Positions 26,225-34,899 of a DNA stretch of 64,000 bases are shown one piece after another. The notes under the pieces are model-generated. The model saw only the letters and a list, made by a program, of their open reading frames with translations. It was not told the DNA's origin and made no database searches. The position numbers were made by a program, and so were the translations under genes. The first letter of the stretch is position 1; each line of letters begins with the position of its first letter. Source of the stretch: Methanocorpusculum sp. (GTDB taxonomy: Archaea > Halobacteriota > Methanomicrobia > Methanomicrobiales > Methanocorpusculaceae); the NCBI GenBank assembly GCA_029987115.1, contig DALTWK010000002.1, positions 1 through 64,000 on the forward strand. The letters run 5' to 3'.

Positions 26225-27096
26225 TGGCGACCTGGAGTGCACCCGGCAAGGTGTTTTTATTCGGAGAGCATGCCGTCGTCTATGGAAAACCGGGAATTGC
26301 CATGGCAATCAAGCCGAGGGTACAGGTCACGGTCCGTCATACCCATCATTTCCAGCGCCCCAATTCTCCGTATATCGCAGAGTGTTTCAATCTGCTTGAC
26401 ATCAAAGGAAGTGTTTACGTCAGATCCCAGCTTCCGTCCGCATCCGGTCTCGGTTCGTCTGCGGCGGTAACGGTTGCAACACTGTTTGCTATTAATGATG
26501 AGTTTTCTCTTGGGTACAGCAAAGAAGAGGTTGCGAAACTCGCCTACGAAGTAGAAAAAATTACGCAGGGAGGAAGAGCAAGTGCAACAGACACCTACGT
26601 CTCCACCTTCGGCGGTGTCGTTTTAATCAGAGGAGAGGAAAAACGCCGTCTGATTCCGCCGCAGAACTTCTCAATCGTGTTAGGAAATACCATGGTTTCC
26701 CATAACACCTCGGAACAGGTACGAAAAGTAGCGGATTTCCTGGCAAAATCCCCCAAGATTGCACAGCCGATTCTTGATTCCATCGGCGCTATCACCATGG
26801 AGGCTATGCATAACATGGATAATCTCCATGAACTCGGCACCCTCATGAATAGAAATCAGGCGCTTCTTGATGCTCTCGGTGTAGGACATCCGGCTCTTTC
26901 CAAGCTTGCTCTTGCTGCACGAAATGCAGGAGCTTACGGTGCAAAACTCTCCGGAGCAGGCGGAGGAGGCTGTATCTGGGCACTTTGTTCCCGTGGCACA
27001 AGAAACCGCGTTGTCAATGCCATAGACAAATACGACGGAAAGCCGATAGCCACCGGCATTGATACGGAAGGTGTTCGGAAGGAGGAATCATTGTAG
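26224..27096 (+). CDS. mvk: Mevalonate kinase
   Basis: It phosphorylates mevalonate in archaeal isoprenoid synthesis. The 290-residue GHMP kinase shows APGKVFLFGEHAVVYGKP at the N-terminus, the ATP-binding PSASGLGSSAAV loop, and the C-terminal KLSGAGGGGC motif. Its ATG shares a base with the MEMO stop and its stop is directly followed by ipk. Confidence 0.96.
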   Translation: MATWSAPGKVFLFGEHAVVYGKPGIAMAIKPRVQVTVRHTHHFQRPNSPYIAECFNLLDIKGSVYVRSQLPSASGLGSSAAVTVATLFAINDEFSLGYSKEEVAKLAYEVEKITQGGRASATDTYVSTFGGVVLIRGEEKRRLIPPQNFSIVLGNTMVSHNTSEQVRKVADFLAKSPKIAQPILDSIGAITMEAMHNMDNLHELGTLMNRNQALLDALGVGHPALSKLALAARNAGAYGAKLSGAGGGGCIWALCSRGTRNRVVNAIDKYDGKPIATGIDTEGVRKEESL

Positions 27097-27834
27097 ATGA
27101 CGATACTGGTAAAAATTGGTGGCAGTGTAATCACTGAGAAAGCGGTTGATGGCAGTATCCGATACGATGAGATTGATAGTCTCGCAAAAACACTTGCTCA
27201 AGCAGGAGAACCCCTGGTTGTAGTGCATGGTGCCGGTTCTCTCGGTCATCCTGAAGCAAAACGGTATCATATCGCCGAAGGAGTATCACGAGATAATGCG
27301 GATGGTGTTTTCATAACCCATGATGCTGTTTCGCGTCTAAATTCAGTGGTAGTATCCGCTCTGCGCAAAGCAGGAATGAATGCTGTTTCATTCCCTCCGT
27401 TTTCAGCAGCGCTTTCCGCAAACGGCAGACTCTTGTTCTGCGGAGAACAGCAGATCCGCTGTCTTCTCGCTGCAGGCATTACGCCGGTACTCTACGGAGA
27501 TGTTGTCTGCGATGTCGAAAAAGGGTCATCAATTGTTTCCGGAGATCAGATTGTGCCGTATCTCGCAAAAGCACTGAACGCATCCAAGGTCGGTTTTGTA
27601 ACGGAAACCGGCGGGGTTGTTGCAGACGGGGGAATTGTCAGGGAAATAACGCGAAGTTCCTTTTCTTCCATTGTTTTCAATTCGATGAGCGTAGATGATG
27701 TCACCGGCGGAATGAAAGGGAAAATTGAGGAACTTCTCCTTCTTGCTGATGCAGGTATTGCATCTTCGATTTTTTCCCCGGCAGAACTGGACAACTTCCT
27801 CAAAGGAGAAAAATGTGGAACACAGGTGATATAA
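27097..27834 (+). CDS. ipk: Isopentenyl phosphate kinase
   Basis: This enzyme of the archaeal mevalonate variant converts isopentenyl phosphate to IPP. The 245-residue amino acid kinase-fold protein starts MTILVKIGGSVITEK and has GAGSLGH with the substrate-phosphate-binding histidine. GDVVCD and DDVTGGMKGK motifs follow. It starts immediately after mvk and its TAA overlaps the fni ATG. Confidence 0.95.
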   Translation: MTILVKIGGSVITEKAVDGSIRYDEIDSLAKTLAQAGEPLVVVHGAGSLGHPEAKRYHIAEGVSRDNADGVFITHDAVSRLNSVVVSALRKAGMNAVSFPPFSAALSANGRLLFCGEQQIRCLLAAGITPVLYGDVVCDVEKGSSIVSGDQIVPYLAKALNASKVGFVTETGGVVADGGIVREITRSSFSSIVFNSMSVDDVTGGMKGKIEELLLLADAGIASSIFSPAELDNFLKGEKCGTQVI

Positions 27835-28886
27835 TGACAGAACAGACCTCTTCAAGAAAAATAGACCATCTTCGTCTTTGCGCCGAATCAGATGTAAGGT
27901 ACGGAAATGCAGGATTTGAACAGGTGCGTCTTGTTCATAATGCAACTCCAGAGTGTGATCTATCCGATGTTTCCACGGAAACCTCTTTCCTTGGAAAGAA
28001 GCTGTCTGCACCGTTGTTCATAGCTGCTATGACCGGCGGCCATCCGGATACGTCACGGGTCAATGCCGTACTTGCCGAGGTTGCTGAAGAAAAACGCCTT
28101 GCTCTCGGAGTCGGTTCCCAGCGTGCCGCTCTGGAAAACCCAGCAATGGAAGACAGTTTCAGAATTGTGAGAGATACTGCTCCGCACGCCTTCATTGCCG
28201 GAAATATCGGAGCCGTGCAGCTTGTTGAACATGGCATTGAATGGGCGGAAAAAGCGGTTGAAATGATTGATGCGGATGCTCTCTGCATACATCTGAATTT
28301 CCTTCAGGAGCTCATTCAACCGGAAGGAGACTCAACTGCATCAGGTGTTCTTGATGCAGTCCGGTCAACTGCTGCTGAACTGAAAGTTCCGGTAATAGTG
28401 AAAGAAACCGGTTCGGGTATATCCGGAGAAACGGCCCGAACGCTTTTCAGCTGCGGAATATCCGCACTTGATGTCGGCGGATACGGCGGGACTTCATGGG
28501 CAAAAATAGAGGCGCTGCGTGCCAGTGATAAACCACAACAGACGCTGGGAGAATGTTTCCTCGAATGGGGAATTCCTACCACGGTGAGTGTTTTTGAGGT
28601 AGCGCAGGTGAAATGCGGGCCGGTCGTTGCTACCGGCGGATTACAAACCGGATTGGATATTGCAAAGGCAATCGCTCTCGGGGCAGATATGGGAGGCATG
28701 GCTTTGTCCCTCCTTCCCGATGCTCTGGCAGGGTATGAAGCACTCAGGGATAAAACAGATGCTGTTATTACTGAACTGAGATCAGCAATGTTTCTTACAG
28801 GAGCGAAAAATACTGCAGAATTAGCCAAAGTCCGGTATTATCTGACAGGTTTTGTCAAAGATATGATAGGTAAATATCATGAGTAA
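27834..28886 (+). CDS. fni: Type 2 isopentenyl-diphosphate isomerase (FMN-dependent)
   Basis: It interconverts IPP and DMAPP. The 350-residue TIM-barrel flavoprotein shows RKIDHLRLC, AAMTGGHPDTSRVN, the VGSQR motif and GGYGGTSW. I start at ATG 27834 (MTEQTSSRK), which overlaps the ipk stop (TAATG), rather than at the earlier ATG 27813 inside ipk. It overlaps the RNase J gene by 8 bp. Confidence 0.95.
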   Translation: MTEQTSSRKIDHLRLCAESDVRYGNAGFEQVRLVHNATPECDLSDVSTETSFLGKKLSAPLFIAAMTGGHPDTSRVNAVLAEVAEEKRLALGVGSQRAALENPAMEDSFRIVRDTAPHAFIAGNIGAVQLVEHGIEWAEKAVEMIDADALCIHLNFLQELIQPEGDSTASGVLDAVRSTAAELKVPVIVKETGSGISGETARTLFSCGISALDVGGYGGTSWAKIEALRASDKPQQTLGECFLEWGIPTTVSVFEVAQVKCGPVVATGGLQTGLDIAKAIALGADMGGMALSLLPDALAGYEALRDKTDAVITELRSAMFLTGAKNTAELAKVRYYLTGFVKDMIGKYHE

Positions 28887-30228
28887 AATAGATGTTGAAG
28901 TAATCGCAGTGGGCGGTTACAATGAAGTCGGCAGAAACATGACTGCTGTTCGTGTCGGCAAAGAAATTGTTATCTTCGATATCGGGTTGTATCTGGACCC
29001 GATTTCCGGTAACAACAGCGTAGATATGGAAAATATGCACTCTCTGGATCTCATCCAGATTGGTGCAATCCCTGACGATACCGTAATGAACTCTGTCGAG
29101 GGTACGGTCAAAGCAATTGTCTGTACCCATGGTCACCTGGACCACATCGGAGCAATCCAGAAGCTTGCTCACCGGTACAATTGTCCTATTATTGCAACCC
29201 CGTACACCATTGAACTGATTAAACAGCAGATTGAAGGCGAGCGGAAGTTTACGGTCACAAACAAGACATTCGCACTGAAAGCAGGCGGAAAATATACCAT
29301 TTCTTCACTCCTGACGCTTGAGTTCATCCGTGTCCAGCACAGTATCATCGACTCGGTTATGGCAGTTCTCCACACGCCGGTCGGCTGTATTGTCTACGCA
29401 AACGATTTCAAATTCGATATGACGCCGGTTATCGGAGAAGCCCCGGATCTGGCACGGATGCGTGCAATCGGAAAAGAGGGCGTTAAGTGTCTTATCGTGG
29501 AATCACTGAATCTTGATGACAGAGGATATGCACCAAGTGAACAGGTTGCACGTCTCCGTGTTCGTGATGCAATCATGCGTGCAGAAGATGACAAGCATGC
29601 CGTCATTGTCTCAACCTTCGCATCCCAGATTGCCCGTATTAAAACCATTACCGAATGTGCCCGTGAGATTGACCGTATCCCGGTTCTTCTTGGAAGAAGC
29701 ATGGAACGGTACAACGGAACTGCAGAAATGCTGAAACAGGTTGCGTTCCCTCAGGGCACAAGCATTTATGGAAACAGAAAAACCACTGACCGCATGCTCA
29801 GACGTGTTGCCAAGGAAGGACCGGAAAAATTCCTGCTGGTCGTTACCGGACATCAGGGTGAACCGGGATCCATGCTCTCCCGCATGGCACTGGGTGAAAC
29901 TCCGCTCCGTATTGAAAAAGGAGACAGAGTTCTCTTCTCAGCAAATATCATTCCAAATCCGATAAATTACGCACAGAGAGCTGAAGTTGATCGTCTGCTT
30001 CTCCATCAGGGAGCACGTCTCTTTGACGGACTGCATGTTACCGGTCACGCATTCTATCAGGAACATTATGATCTGGTTTCCATGCTGAATCCGGAACACA
30101 TTATCCCGTCACACGGTCCGTTCAATATGAAAGGCGGGTATGTACAGCTTGCATCTGAATTCGGCTATACCTTAAACCGTGACGTCCACATTCTCCAGAA
30201 CGGTGACCGTCTGGTTCTCCCGAAGTGA
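28879..30228 (+). CDS. rnj: Archaeal RNase J (beta-CASP metallo-beta-lactamase)
   Basis: A 449-residue ribonuclease of the RNase J/beta-CASP group, a 5'-3' exonuclease in characterised archaeal members. The metallo-beta-lactamase motif THGHLDHIGA, the beta-CASP region and the C-terminal PSHGPFN are visible. It sits inside the isoprenoid operon, between fni and idsA. This order occurs in other methanogens, but the functional link is unknown. Confidence 0.93.
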   Translation: MSKIDVEVIAVGGYNEVGRNMTAVRVGKEIVIFDIGLYLDPISGNNSVDMENMHSLDLIQIGAIPDDTVMNSVEGTVKAIVCTHGHLDHIGAIQKLAHRYNCPIIATPYTIELIKQQIEGERKFTVTNKTFALKAGGKYTISSLLTLEFIRVQHSIIDSVMAVLHTPVGCIVYANDFKFDMTPVIGEAPDLARMRAIGKEGVKCLIVESLNLDDRGYAPSEQVARLRVRDAIMRAEDDKHAVIVSTFASQIARIKTITECAREIDRIPVLLGRSMERYNGTAEMLKQVAFPQGTSIYGNRKTTDRMLRRVAKEGPEKFLLVVTGHQGEPGSMLSRMALGETPLRIEKGDRVLFSANIIPNPINYAQRAEVDRLLLHQGARLFDGLHVTGHAFYQEHYDLVSMLNPEHIIPSHGPFNMKGGYVQLASEFGYTLNRDVHILQNGDRLVLPK

Positions 30229-30233
30229 TTTTC

Positions 30234-31202
30234 ATGGACCTGCAGGAATATCTGAAAAAGGTAGCACAGAAAGTAAACTGTGAAGCGGATGAATACAGTC
30301 TTGCCGTTGATACAACGCTGAGAAAAGCCTCCTCCCATCTGCTGGTCAGCGGGGGCAAACGTCTCCGTCCGGCAATGGTACTTCTTGCAGCAGACACCAT
30401 CCGCCCGGGCGCATCTGAGGATGTTTTTGAAGCGGCACTTGCCTTGGAATGGGAACACACCTTCACCCTTATCCATGATGATATTATGGATCAGGATACA
30501 ATGCGCCGCGGAACACCGACGGTGCATACGGTTTTCGGTGAACCGACTGCTATCCTGGCAGGAGATGCACTGAACGGAGATGCTTTCAGTTATATCTGCC
30601 GCGTGAAGAATGCAACGGATGCAGACAAAATCAAAGCTGTTCAGATGCTTGCACATGCCTGTCACGAACTCTGTGAAGGTCAGCAGGAAGATATGGAGTT
30701 CGAGACACGGGACAATGTGACCAAAGCCGAATATCTTTCCATGGTAAGAAAGAAGACCGGAATCCTTCTTGCATCTGCAGCAGGAATCGGTGCGGTTCTT
30801 GCAGGAGGCGAGCCGAGGCAGGTTTCTGCACTCTATACGCTCGGAATGAATGCAGGAATTGCCTTCCAGATTCAGGACGATATTCTTGATTTGATTACGC
30901 CGACAGAAGTCCTGGGAAAGAATCAGGCATCCGATCTTCGGGAAAATAAGCAGTCATTTGTTGTTTTAACTGCAAAAGAAAAAGGCATCGATCTTTCAAA
31001 ATACCACAAAGCAGACCTTTCTTCCGAAGAGATTGCCGAAGCGGTTTCGCTGCTTACTGATGCCGGCATTATTGCTGAATGCCGTGCCTACGCGGAAAAA
31101 CTGATTGCCGATGCAAAACGCGGACTTGAGCAGTTCCCTGATTCCGTAGAAAAGAACCTCATGGCTGAAATGGCTGATTTCTTCATTGCCAGAGCCAACT
31201 AA
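30234..31202 (+). CDS. idsA: Short-chain polyprenyl diphosphate synthase (GGPP synthase type)
   Basis: It condenses IPP with allylic diphosphates to make the precursors of archaeal ether lipids. The first aspartate-rich motif LIHDDIMDQD and the second QDDILDL are present, with GGKRLRP near the N-terminus. I choose ATG 30234 (MDLQEYL) over the GTG at 30225 because the ATG lies just after the rnj stop. The protein is about 322 residues. A T-rich tract follows the stop. Confidence 0.95.
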   Translation: MDLQEYLKKVAQKVNCEADEYSLAVDTTLRKASSHLLVSGGKRLRPAMVLLAADTIRPGASEDVFEAALALEWEHTFTLIHDDIMDQDTMRRGTPTVHTVFGEPTAILAGDALNGDAFSYICRVKNATDADKIKAVQMLAHACHELCEGQQEDMEFETRDNVTKAEYLSMVRKKTGILLASAAGIGAVLAGGEPRQVSALYTLGMNAGIAFQIQDDILDLITPTEVLGKNQASDLRENKQSFVVLTAKEKGIDLSKYHKADLSSEEIAEAVSLLTDAGIIAECRAYAEKLIADAKRGLEQFPDSVEKNLMAEMADFFIARAN

Positions 31203-31222
31203 TCCTCTTTTTTAGATAACAC

Positions 31223-31230
31223 CTTTATTC
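31223..31230 (+). promoter_or_regulatory. TATA box of ilvE
   Basis: CTTTATTC lies about 27 nt upstream of ATG 31253. With no ribosome site before the ATG, the transcript is likely leaderless. The T-run at 31208-31214 just upstream probably ends the isoprenoid operon. Confidence 0.4.
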
Positions 31231-31252
31231 CATTACAGCATACATTTACCGT

Positions 31253-32116
31253 ATGTTAGTATACGTTGACGGAGAATTTGTGGCAGAGGAAGATGCCAAA
31301 GTATCAATCTTCGACCACGGTTTCCTGTATGGAGACGGTGTGTTTGAAGGCATCCGTGCATACAATGGCAGAGTCTTCAGACTGAAGGAACACATTGACC
31401 GTATGTTTGATTCCGCAAAGGCAATCGATCTGAATCCGGGAATCACCAAAGAACAGATGTCTGAGATTATCAAAGAGACTCTCAGAAAGAACAACTTAAA
31501 GGATGCATACATCCGTCCGATCATCTCCCGCGGTAAAGGCCCCATGGGACTTGACCCGACCAAGTGTCCGAAACCGACCATTGTCTGTGCCGCATCTCCA
31601 ACCGGAGGTATGTACGGCGATCTCTATGATACCGGTATTACTGCTGTTACCGTCTGTGTCCGCAGAAACACTCCTGACACCCTCCCGCCGAATGTAAAGT
31701 CCCTGAACTACTTAAACAACATTCTCGGTAAAATCGAGGCAAACTACAAGGGAGGAGACGAAGCAATCTTCCTTGACAGAACCGGAAAACTTGCAGAAGG
31801 CTCCGGTGACAACATCTATCTTGTGAAAGATGGTGTAATCTTTACTCCGCCGACAATTAATAACCTCAAAGGAATCACCAGACTCGTGATTCTCGAACTT
31901 GCAGAAAAGCTCGGCATCAAAGTAGAAATCTGTGAACTCGGTCTTTTCGATCTCTACACTGCAGATGAAGTAATTGTTTCCGGAACCATGGCAGAACTCT
32001 GCCCGATTGTCAAGATTGACGGAAGAGTTATCGGAACCGGTAAACCGGGAGAAGTCTGCAAGAAGATTCTGAAAGAGTTCCAGAAGGAAACTGCAAATAC
32101 CGGCGACGCATACTAA
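31253..32116 (+). CDS. ilvE: Branched-chain amino acid aminotransferase
   Basis: A 287-residue fold-IV PLP enzyme of Val/Leu/Ile synthesis. [18 protein letters not shown], the PLP lysine region [13 protein letters not shown] and [12 protein letters not shown] are characteristic. D-amino acid aminotransferase and aminodeoxychorismate lyase are related, but the motifs fit IlvE best. It is monocistronic. A long T-run follows at about 32133-32144 as a terminator, then rnpB. Confidence 0.94.
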   Translation: MLVYVDGEFVAEEDAKVSIFDHGFLYGDGVFEGIRAYNGRVFRLKEHIDRMFDSAKAIDLNPGITKEQMSEIIKETLRKNNLKDAYIRPIISRGKGPMGLDPTKCPKPTIVCAASPTGGMYGDLYDTGITAVTVCVRRNTPDTLPPNVKSLNYLNNILGKIEANYKGGDEAIFLDRTGKLAEGSGDNIYLVKDGVIFTPPTINNLKGITRLVILELAEKLGIKVEICELGLFDLYTADEVIVSGTMAELCPIVKIDGRVIGTGKPGEVCKKILKEFQKETANTGDAY

Positions 32117-32128
32117 AGCGTCACGATT

Positions 32129-32144
32129 CATTTTCTTTTTTTTT
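32129..32144 (+). terminator. Poly-T terminator after ilvE
   Basis: A T-rich tract of about 16 bases lies 13 bp after the ilvE stop. Such oligo-T stretches terminate archaeal transcription without needing a hairpin. Confidence 0.55.
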
Positions 32145-32161
32145 TCAAAAGTATCGTAAAG

Positions 32162-32169
32162 TCTTAAAT
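32162..32169 (+). promoter_or_regulatory. TATA box of rnpB
   Basis: TCTTAAAT lies about 28 nt upstream of the first paired base of the RNase P RNA at 32194. Confidence 0.45.
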
Positions 32170-32193
32170 CATCTCTTATCAAATACTATTACC

Positions 32194-32501
32194 GCGTGAG
32201 AGGGAGCAAGCGGCCGACGGTGACACTATGTCGCTGAGGAAAGTCCTCCCACCACTCAGGCACACAGCCGTACGCAAGTACGGGTGGCGAGAGTCACAGC
32301 TCTGGAACAGAAACGATACGTGTTCGGCGGAGTAATGAGACAGAAAATGTCGAGCGTCGATGCCGAATAAAGCGATGGAACGGCGAATCTCTGTGGGTGA
32401 AAGTTGAAACAGGACATTGGAGCGCCTGAACCGCAGTCCGGGTACAACGCTTAGCCAAATGCCGCTTAAAACAGAAGGAGGCTTATCACTTCGACTCACG
32501 C
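32194..32501 (+). ncRNA. rnpB: RNase P RNA (archaeal type A)
   Basis: This is the catalytic RNA that removes tRNA leaders. The universally conserved GAGGAAAGTCC (CR I, P4 5' side) is at 32236-32246. Its partner region ACAGAAGGAGGCTTA (CR V) is at 32471-32485. The ends form P1: GCGTGAG at 32194-32200 pairs with CTCACGC at 32495-32501. The 308-nt length suits archaeal type A. I set the ends from the P1 pairing; the mature ends may differ by a few bases. Confidence 0.95.
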
Positions 32502-32637
32502 ACTCCTTTATTTGCTTTTCTTCTTTTCAGGATATCCGTTTTCCGCACGGTCATTCATTTTTTTCATCATCTTTGAAAATTGGGAAGAGGAGAGTGTTTC
32601 CTCCTTTCCGCAGAACCATTCTAAGAATTTTCCCATC

Positions 32638-34899
32638 TTATTGTCTCCATGGATGTATTGCTACTTTAATTAGGGATGCCGCTGCATCTTCTGTCATTCC
32701 TTCAACATTCATCAGGTCATCTTTTGATGCAGTGAAAACTGCTTTGACTGAACCAAACTCCCGAAGGATATTTTCGGCGATTTTCGGAGTAATTGCAGGG
32801 ATCGCGGTGAGAACGGCAAGGCTTTCTGCATCCTCTTTTTCAGGAGGCTGCTCTGTTTCCTCATCCTGATTGCGGCGGGCAAACGAAAAGAGCAGTCCGG
32901 CACTTTCCTCCGCATCTCCGGTAAAGAAAACCGGAATGCCATACTCCATGGTAATCCGTGCAAAAATATTCCTGATGGCATTTTCCGGAAGACTGCGTTT
33001 GTTGTACAGACTGGAAAGCGTTCCTCCTTCGATGAGGAGAATCGGGGATCGTACCAATTCTTTTCCGATTCTCATCTGCGTGAAAATATCTCCATCAACA
33101 AGAATGTCTGCAAACTCGTCCAGTTTCAGATAATAGAATAAATAATGTTTTCCCACACGATAGTTTCCTGCAGAAAACGTATCCCAGATAAGTTTTACAC
33201 CGCGTTTTTCCAGTGATTCCGCCAGTCTGCTTCCCTTTTCACTGACGGATGCGTGAATAACCGGTGTGTCTTCGGAATCCTGAATTGCATTTCCAATGAT
33301 TACATCAGCAAGTGTCTGCTGACCGCTCGGCGCATATTTTGCTTCTCCTGCGGCAGGAACTGAAATCTGTTTGACAGGAACGCCTGTCTGTTTCATTTTG
33401 GTGACACTTTTAATCATCTTCTTTTCTTTGGTACTGCTGACCCATCGGAACGTCTCATCAGCAGTATCTTTCGTTACAAGGACTACAACACGGCCGGTAT
33501 TGTTTCTTCCGGTTCTCCCTTTTCGCTGGATGCTTCTGACATCGGATGGAACCGGTTCATAGAAAATAACCAGATCTGTTGACGGAATATCAAGTCCCTC
33601 TTCACCGACTGAGGTTGCTACCAGAACAGAATATTCACCCTCCCTGAACTTCTGAATTGCTTCAATCTGTTTCTTTTGAGAAAGTCCTTTTTCTGTTTCT
33701 CTGGTTGCCTGACCGACAAACCTTCTTGCAGAAATTCCTGCTTCATTGAGGAAATTCACGAGCATCTGGACACTGTCGCGATAGGTGACAAAGACAATGA
33801 TTTTGGAGTCAGGAGTGAGGATGAGCTGTTCCTGGACGATGCGAACAACCGCTTCTGCTTTGGGATGAAGTTCTGTTGTCCAGGTCTCTGCCATCTCAAG
33901 AAGTTTTTTGAATCGCGGATCTGCACAGAGGCGTTTGGATGCTTTGCTGCCCTTCGGATCAGCAGATTCGGATTCCAGCTTCTGAAGATAGGCTTTCAGC
34001 GCTGTAGATCCCTGGGACTCGGCAAGCATGGAACCATGCTTCAGTTTCATCAGTTCTGCATGGACAGATACTGCATGATACGCAGTCACATCCTTCTGCT
34101 GCATGCGGCTCTGAATCTGTGCCATTAATCCGTTCAATGCTTTCATGGAAAGCATCTCGCGTTTCGGGGTATGATAATGCAGTTCTGCAAGCTTATTCAG
34201 ACGGTCATCCATCATACCGTTAAGAACAGATACGGAAAGCCAGAGTTCTTCCGGGAGTTCGAGATAAACCGAATCCATTTCCCGTTCATGAACATAGGGT
34301 CTGACATCCTCGTCGTCTTCGGTTCTGATTTCTACATTGGTGATAGCAAGATGCTTGCAGATTTCAGCAACGTGGTCCTTGTCATAGCCGGGTGAAGCGG
34401 TCATTCCCAGGATAAGCGGACGCGTTGCACTGACATGATAATTCTCGGCAATCGGCACATATGCGTAGTTTCCTACTGCCCGGTGGCATTCATCCACCAC
34501 AAGAAGCGAAACAGGAGATAGACCGTATCTTCCTGATTCTATATCGTTTCGAATAACTTCCGGTGTTGAAACGATAAAACGTGCACGTTTCCAGAGAGCT
34601 ACACGTTTGTCAGGAGGGGTAGACCCGGTGAACATCACAATATCTTCTTTTTCCAGAAGAAGATTTTTTGAAAAGTAACGAAGATGCTGCTCGACCAGCG
34701 GTTTGGTCGGAGCAAGCATCAGAATTTTACCTGTATCGATACGTTCTGCTGCAACAAGAAGAGCAACAGCTGTTTTTCCCATACCGGTTGGTAAAATAAC
34801 AAGAGTATTACCGGTTAAGGCATTATCCGCGATTGTTGTCTGGTACTCTCGCGCCTCCAGGGTATTTTCCGGAATATTCTTGCGGCTGATATAGGTCAT
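32638..34899 (-). CDS. hef: Hef-type helicase with a degenerate ERCC4 nuclease domain
   Basis: A 753-residue SF2 helicase of the Hef/FANCM group, acting on stalled replication forks. Visible are LPTGMGKTAVALL (motif I), DECH (motif II), QRKGRTGRNNTGR (motif VI), the ERCC4-like domain (about 547-626) and a C-terminal tandem HhH (about 695-745). The XPF nuclease signature ERKxxxD is absent. The aligned stretch reads LFYYLKLDEF at about 587-596, and the earlier catalytic Asp is replaced in VIHASVSEK. The helicase is therefore likely intact and the nuclease likely inactive. It lies directly after glyS. Confidence 0.9.
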   Translation of the reverse strand: MTYISRKNIPENTLEAREYQTTIADNALTGNTLVILPTGMGKTAVALLVAAERIDTGKILMLAPTKPLVEQHLRYFSKNLLLEKEDIVMFTGSTPPDKRVALWKRARFIVSTPEVIRNDIESGRYGLSPVSLLVVDECHRAVGNYAYVPIAENYHVSATRPLILGMTASPGYDKDHVAEICKHLAITNVEIRTEDDEDVRPYVHEREMDSVYLELPEELWLSVSVLNGMMDDRLNKLAELHYHTPKREMLSMKALNGLMAQIQSRMQQKDVTAYHAVSVHAELMKLKHGSMLAESQGSTALKAYLQKLESESADPKGSKASKRLCADPRFKKLLEMAETWTTELHPKAEAVVRIVQEQLILTPDSKIIVFVTYRDSVQMLVNFLNEAGISARRFVGQATRETEKGLSQKKQIEAIQKFREGEYSVLVATSVGEEGLDIPSTDLVIFYEPVPSDVRSIQRKGRTGRNNTGRVVVLVTKDTADETFRWVSSTKEKKMIKSVTKMKQTGVPVKQISVPAAGEAKYAPSGQQTLADVIIGNAIQDSEDTPVIHASVSEKGSRLAESLEKRGVKLIWDTFSAGNYRVGKHYLFYYLKLDEFADILVDGDIFTQMRIGKELVRSPILLIEGGTLSSLYNKRSLPENAIRNIFARITMEYGIPVFFTGDAEESAGLLFSFARRNQDEETEQPPEKEDAESLAVLTAIPAITPKIAENILREFGSVKAVFTASKDDLMNVEGMTEDAAASLIKVAIHPWRQ

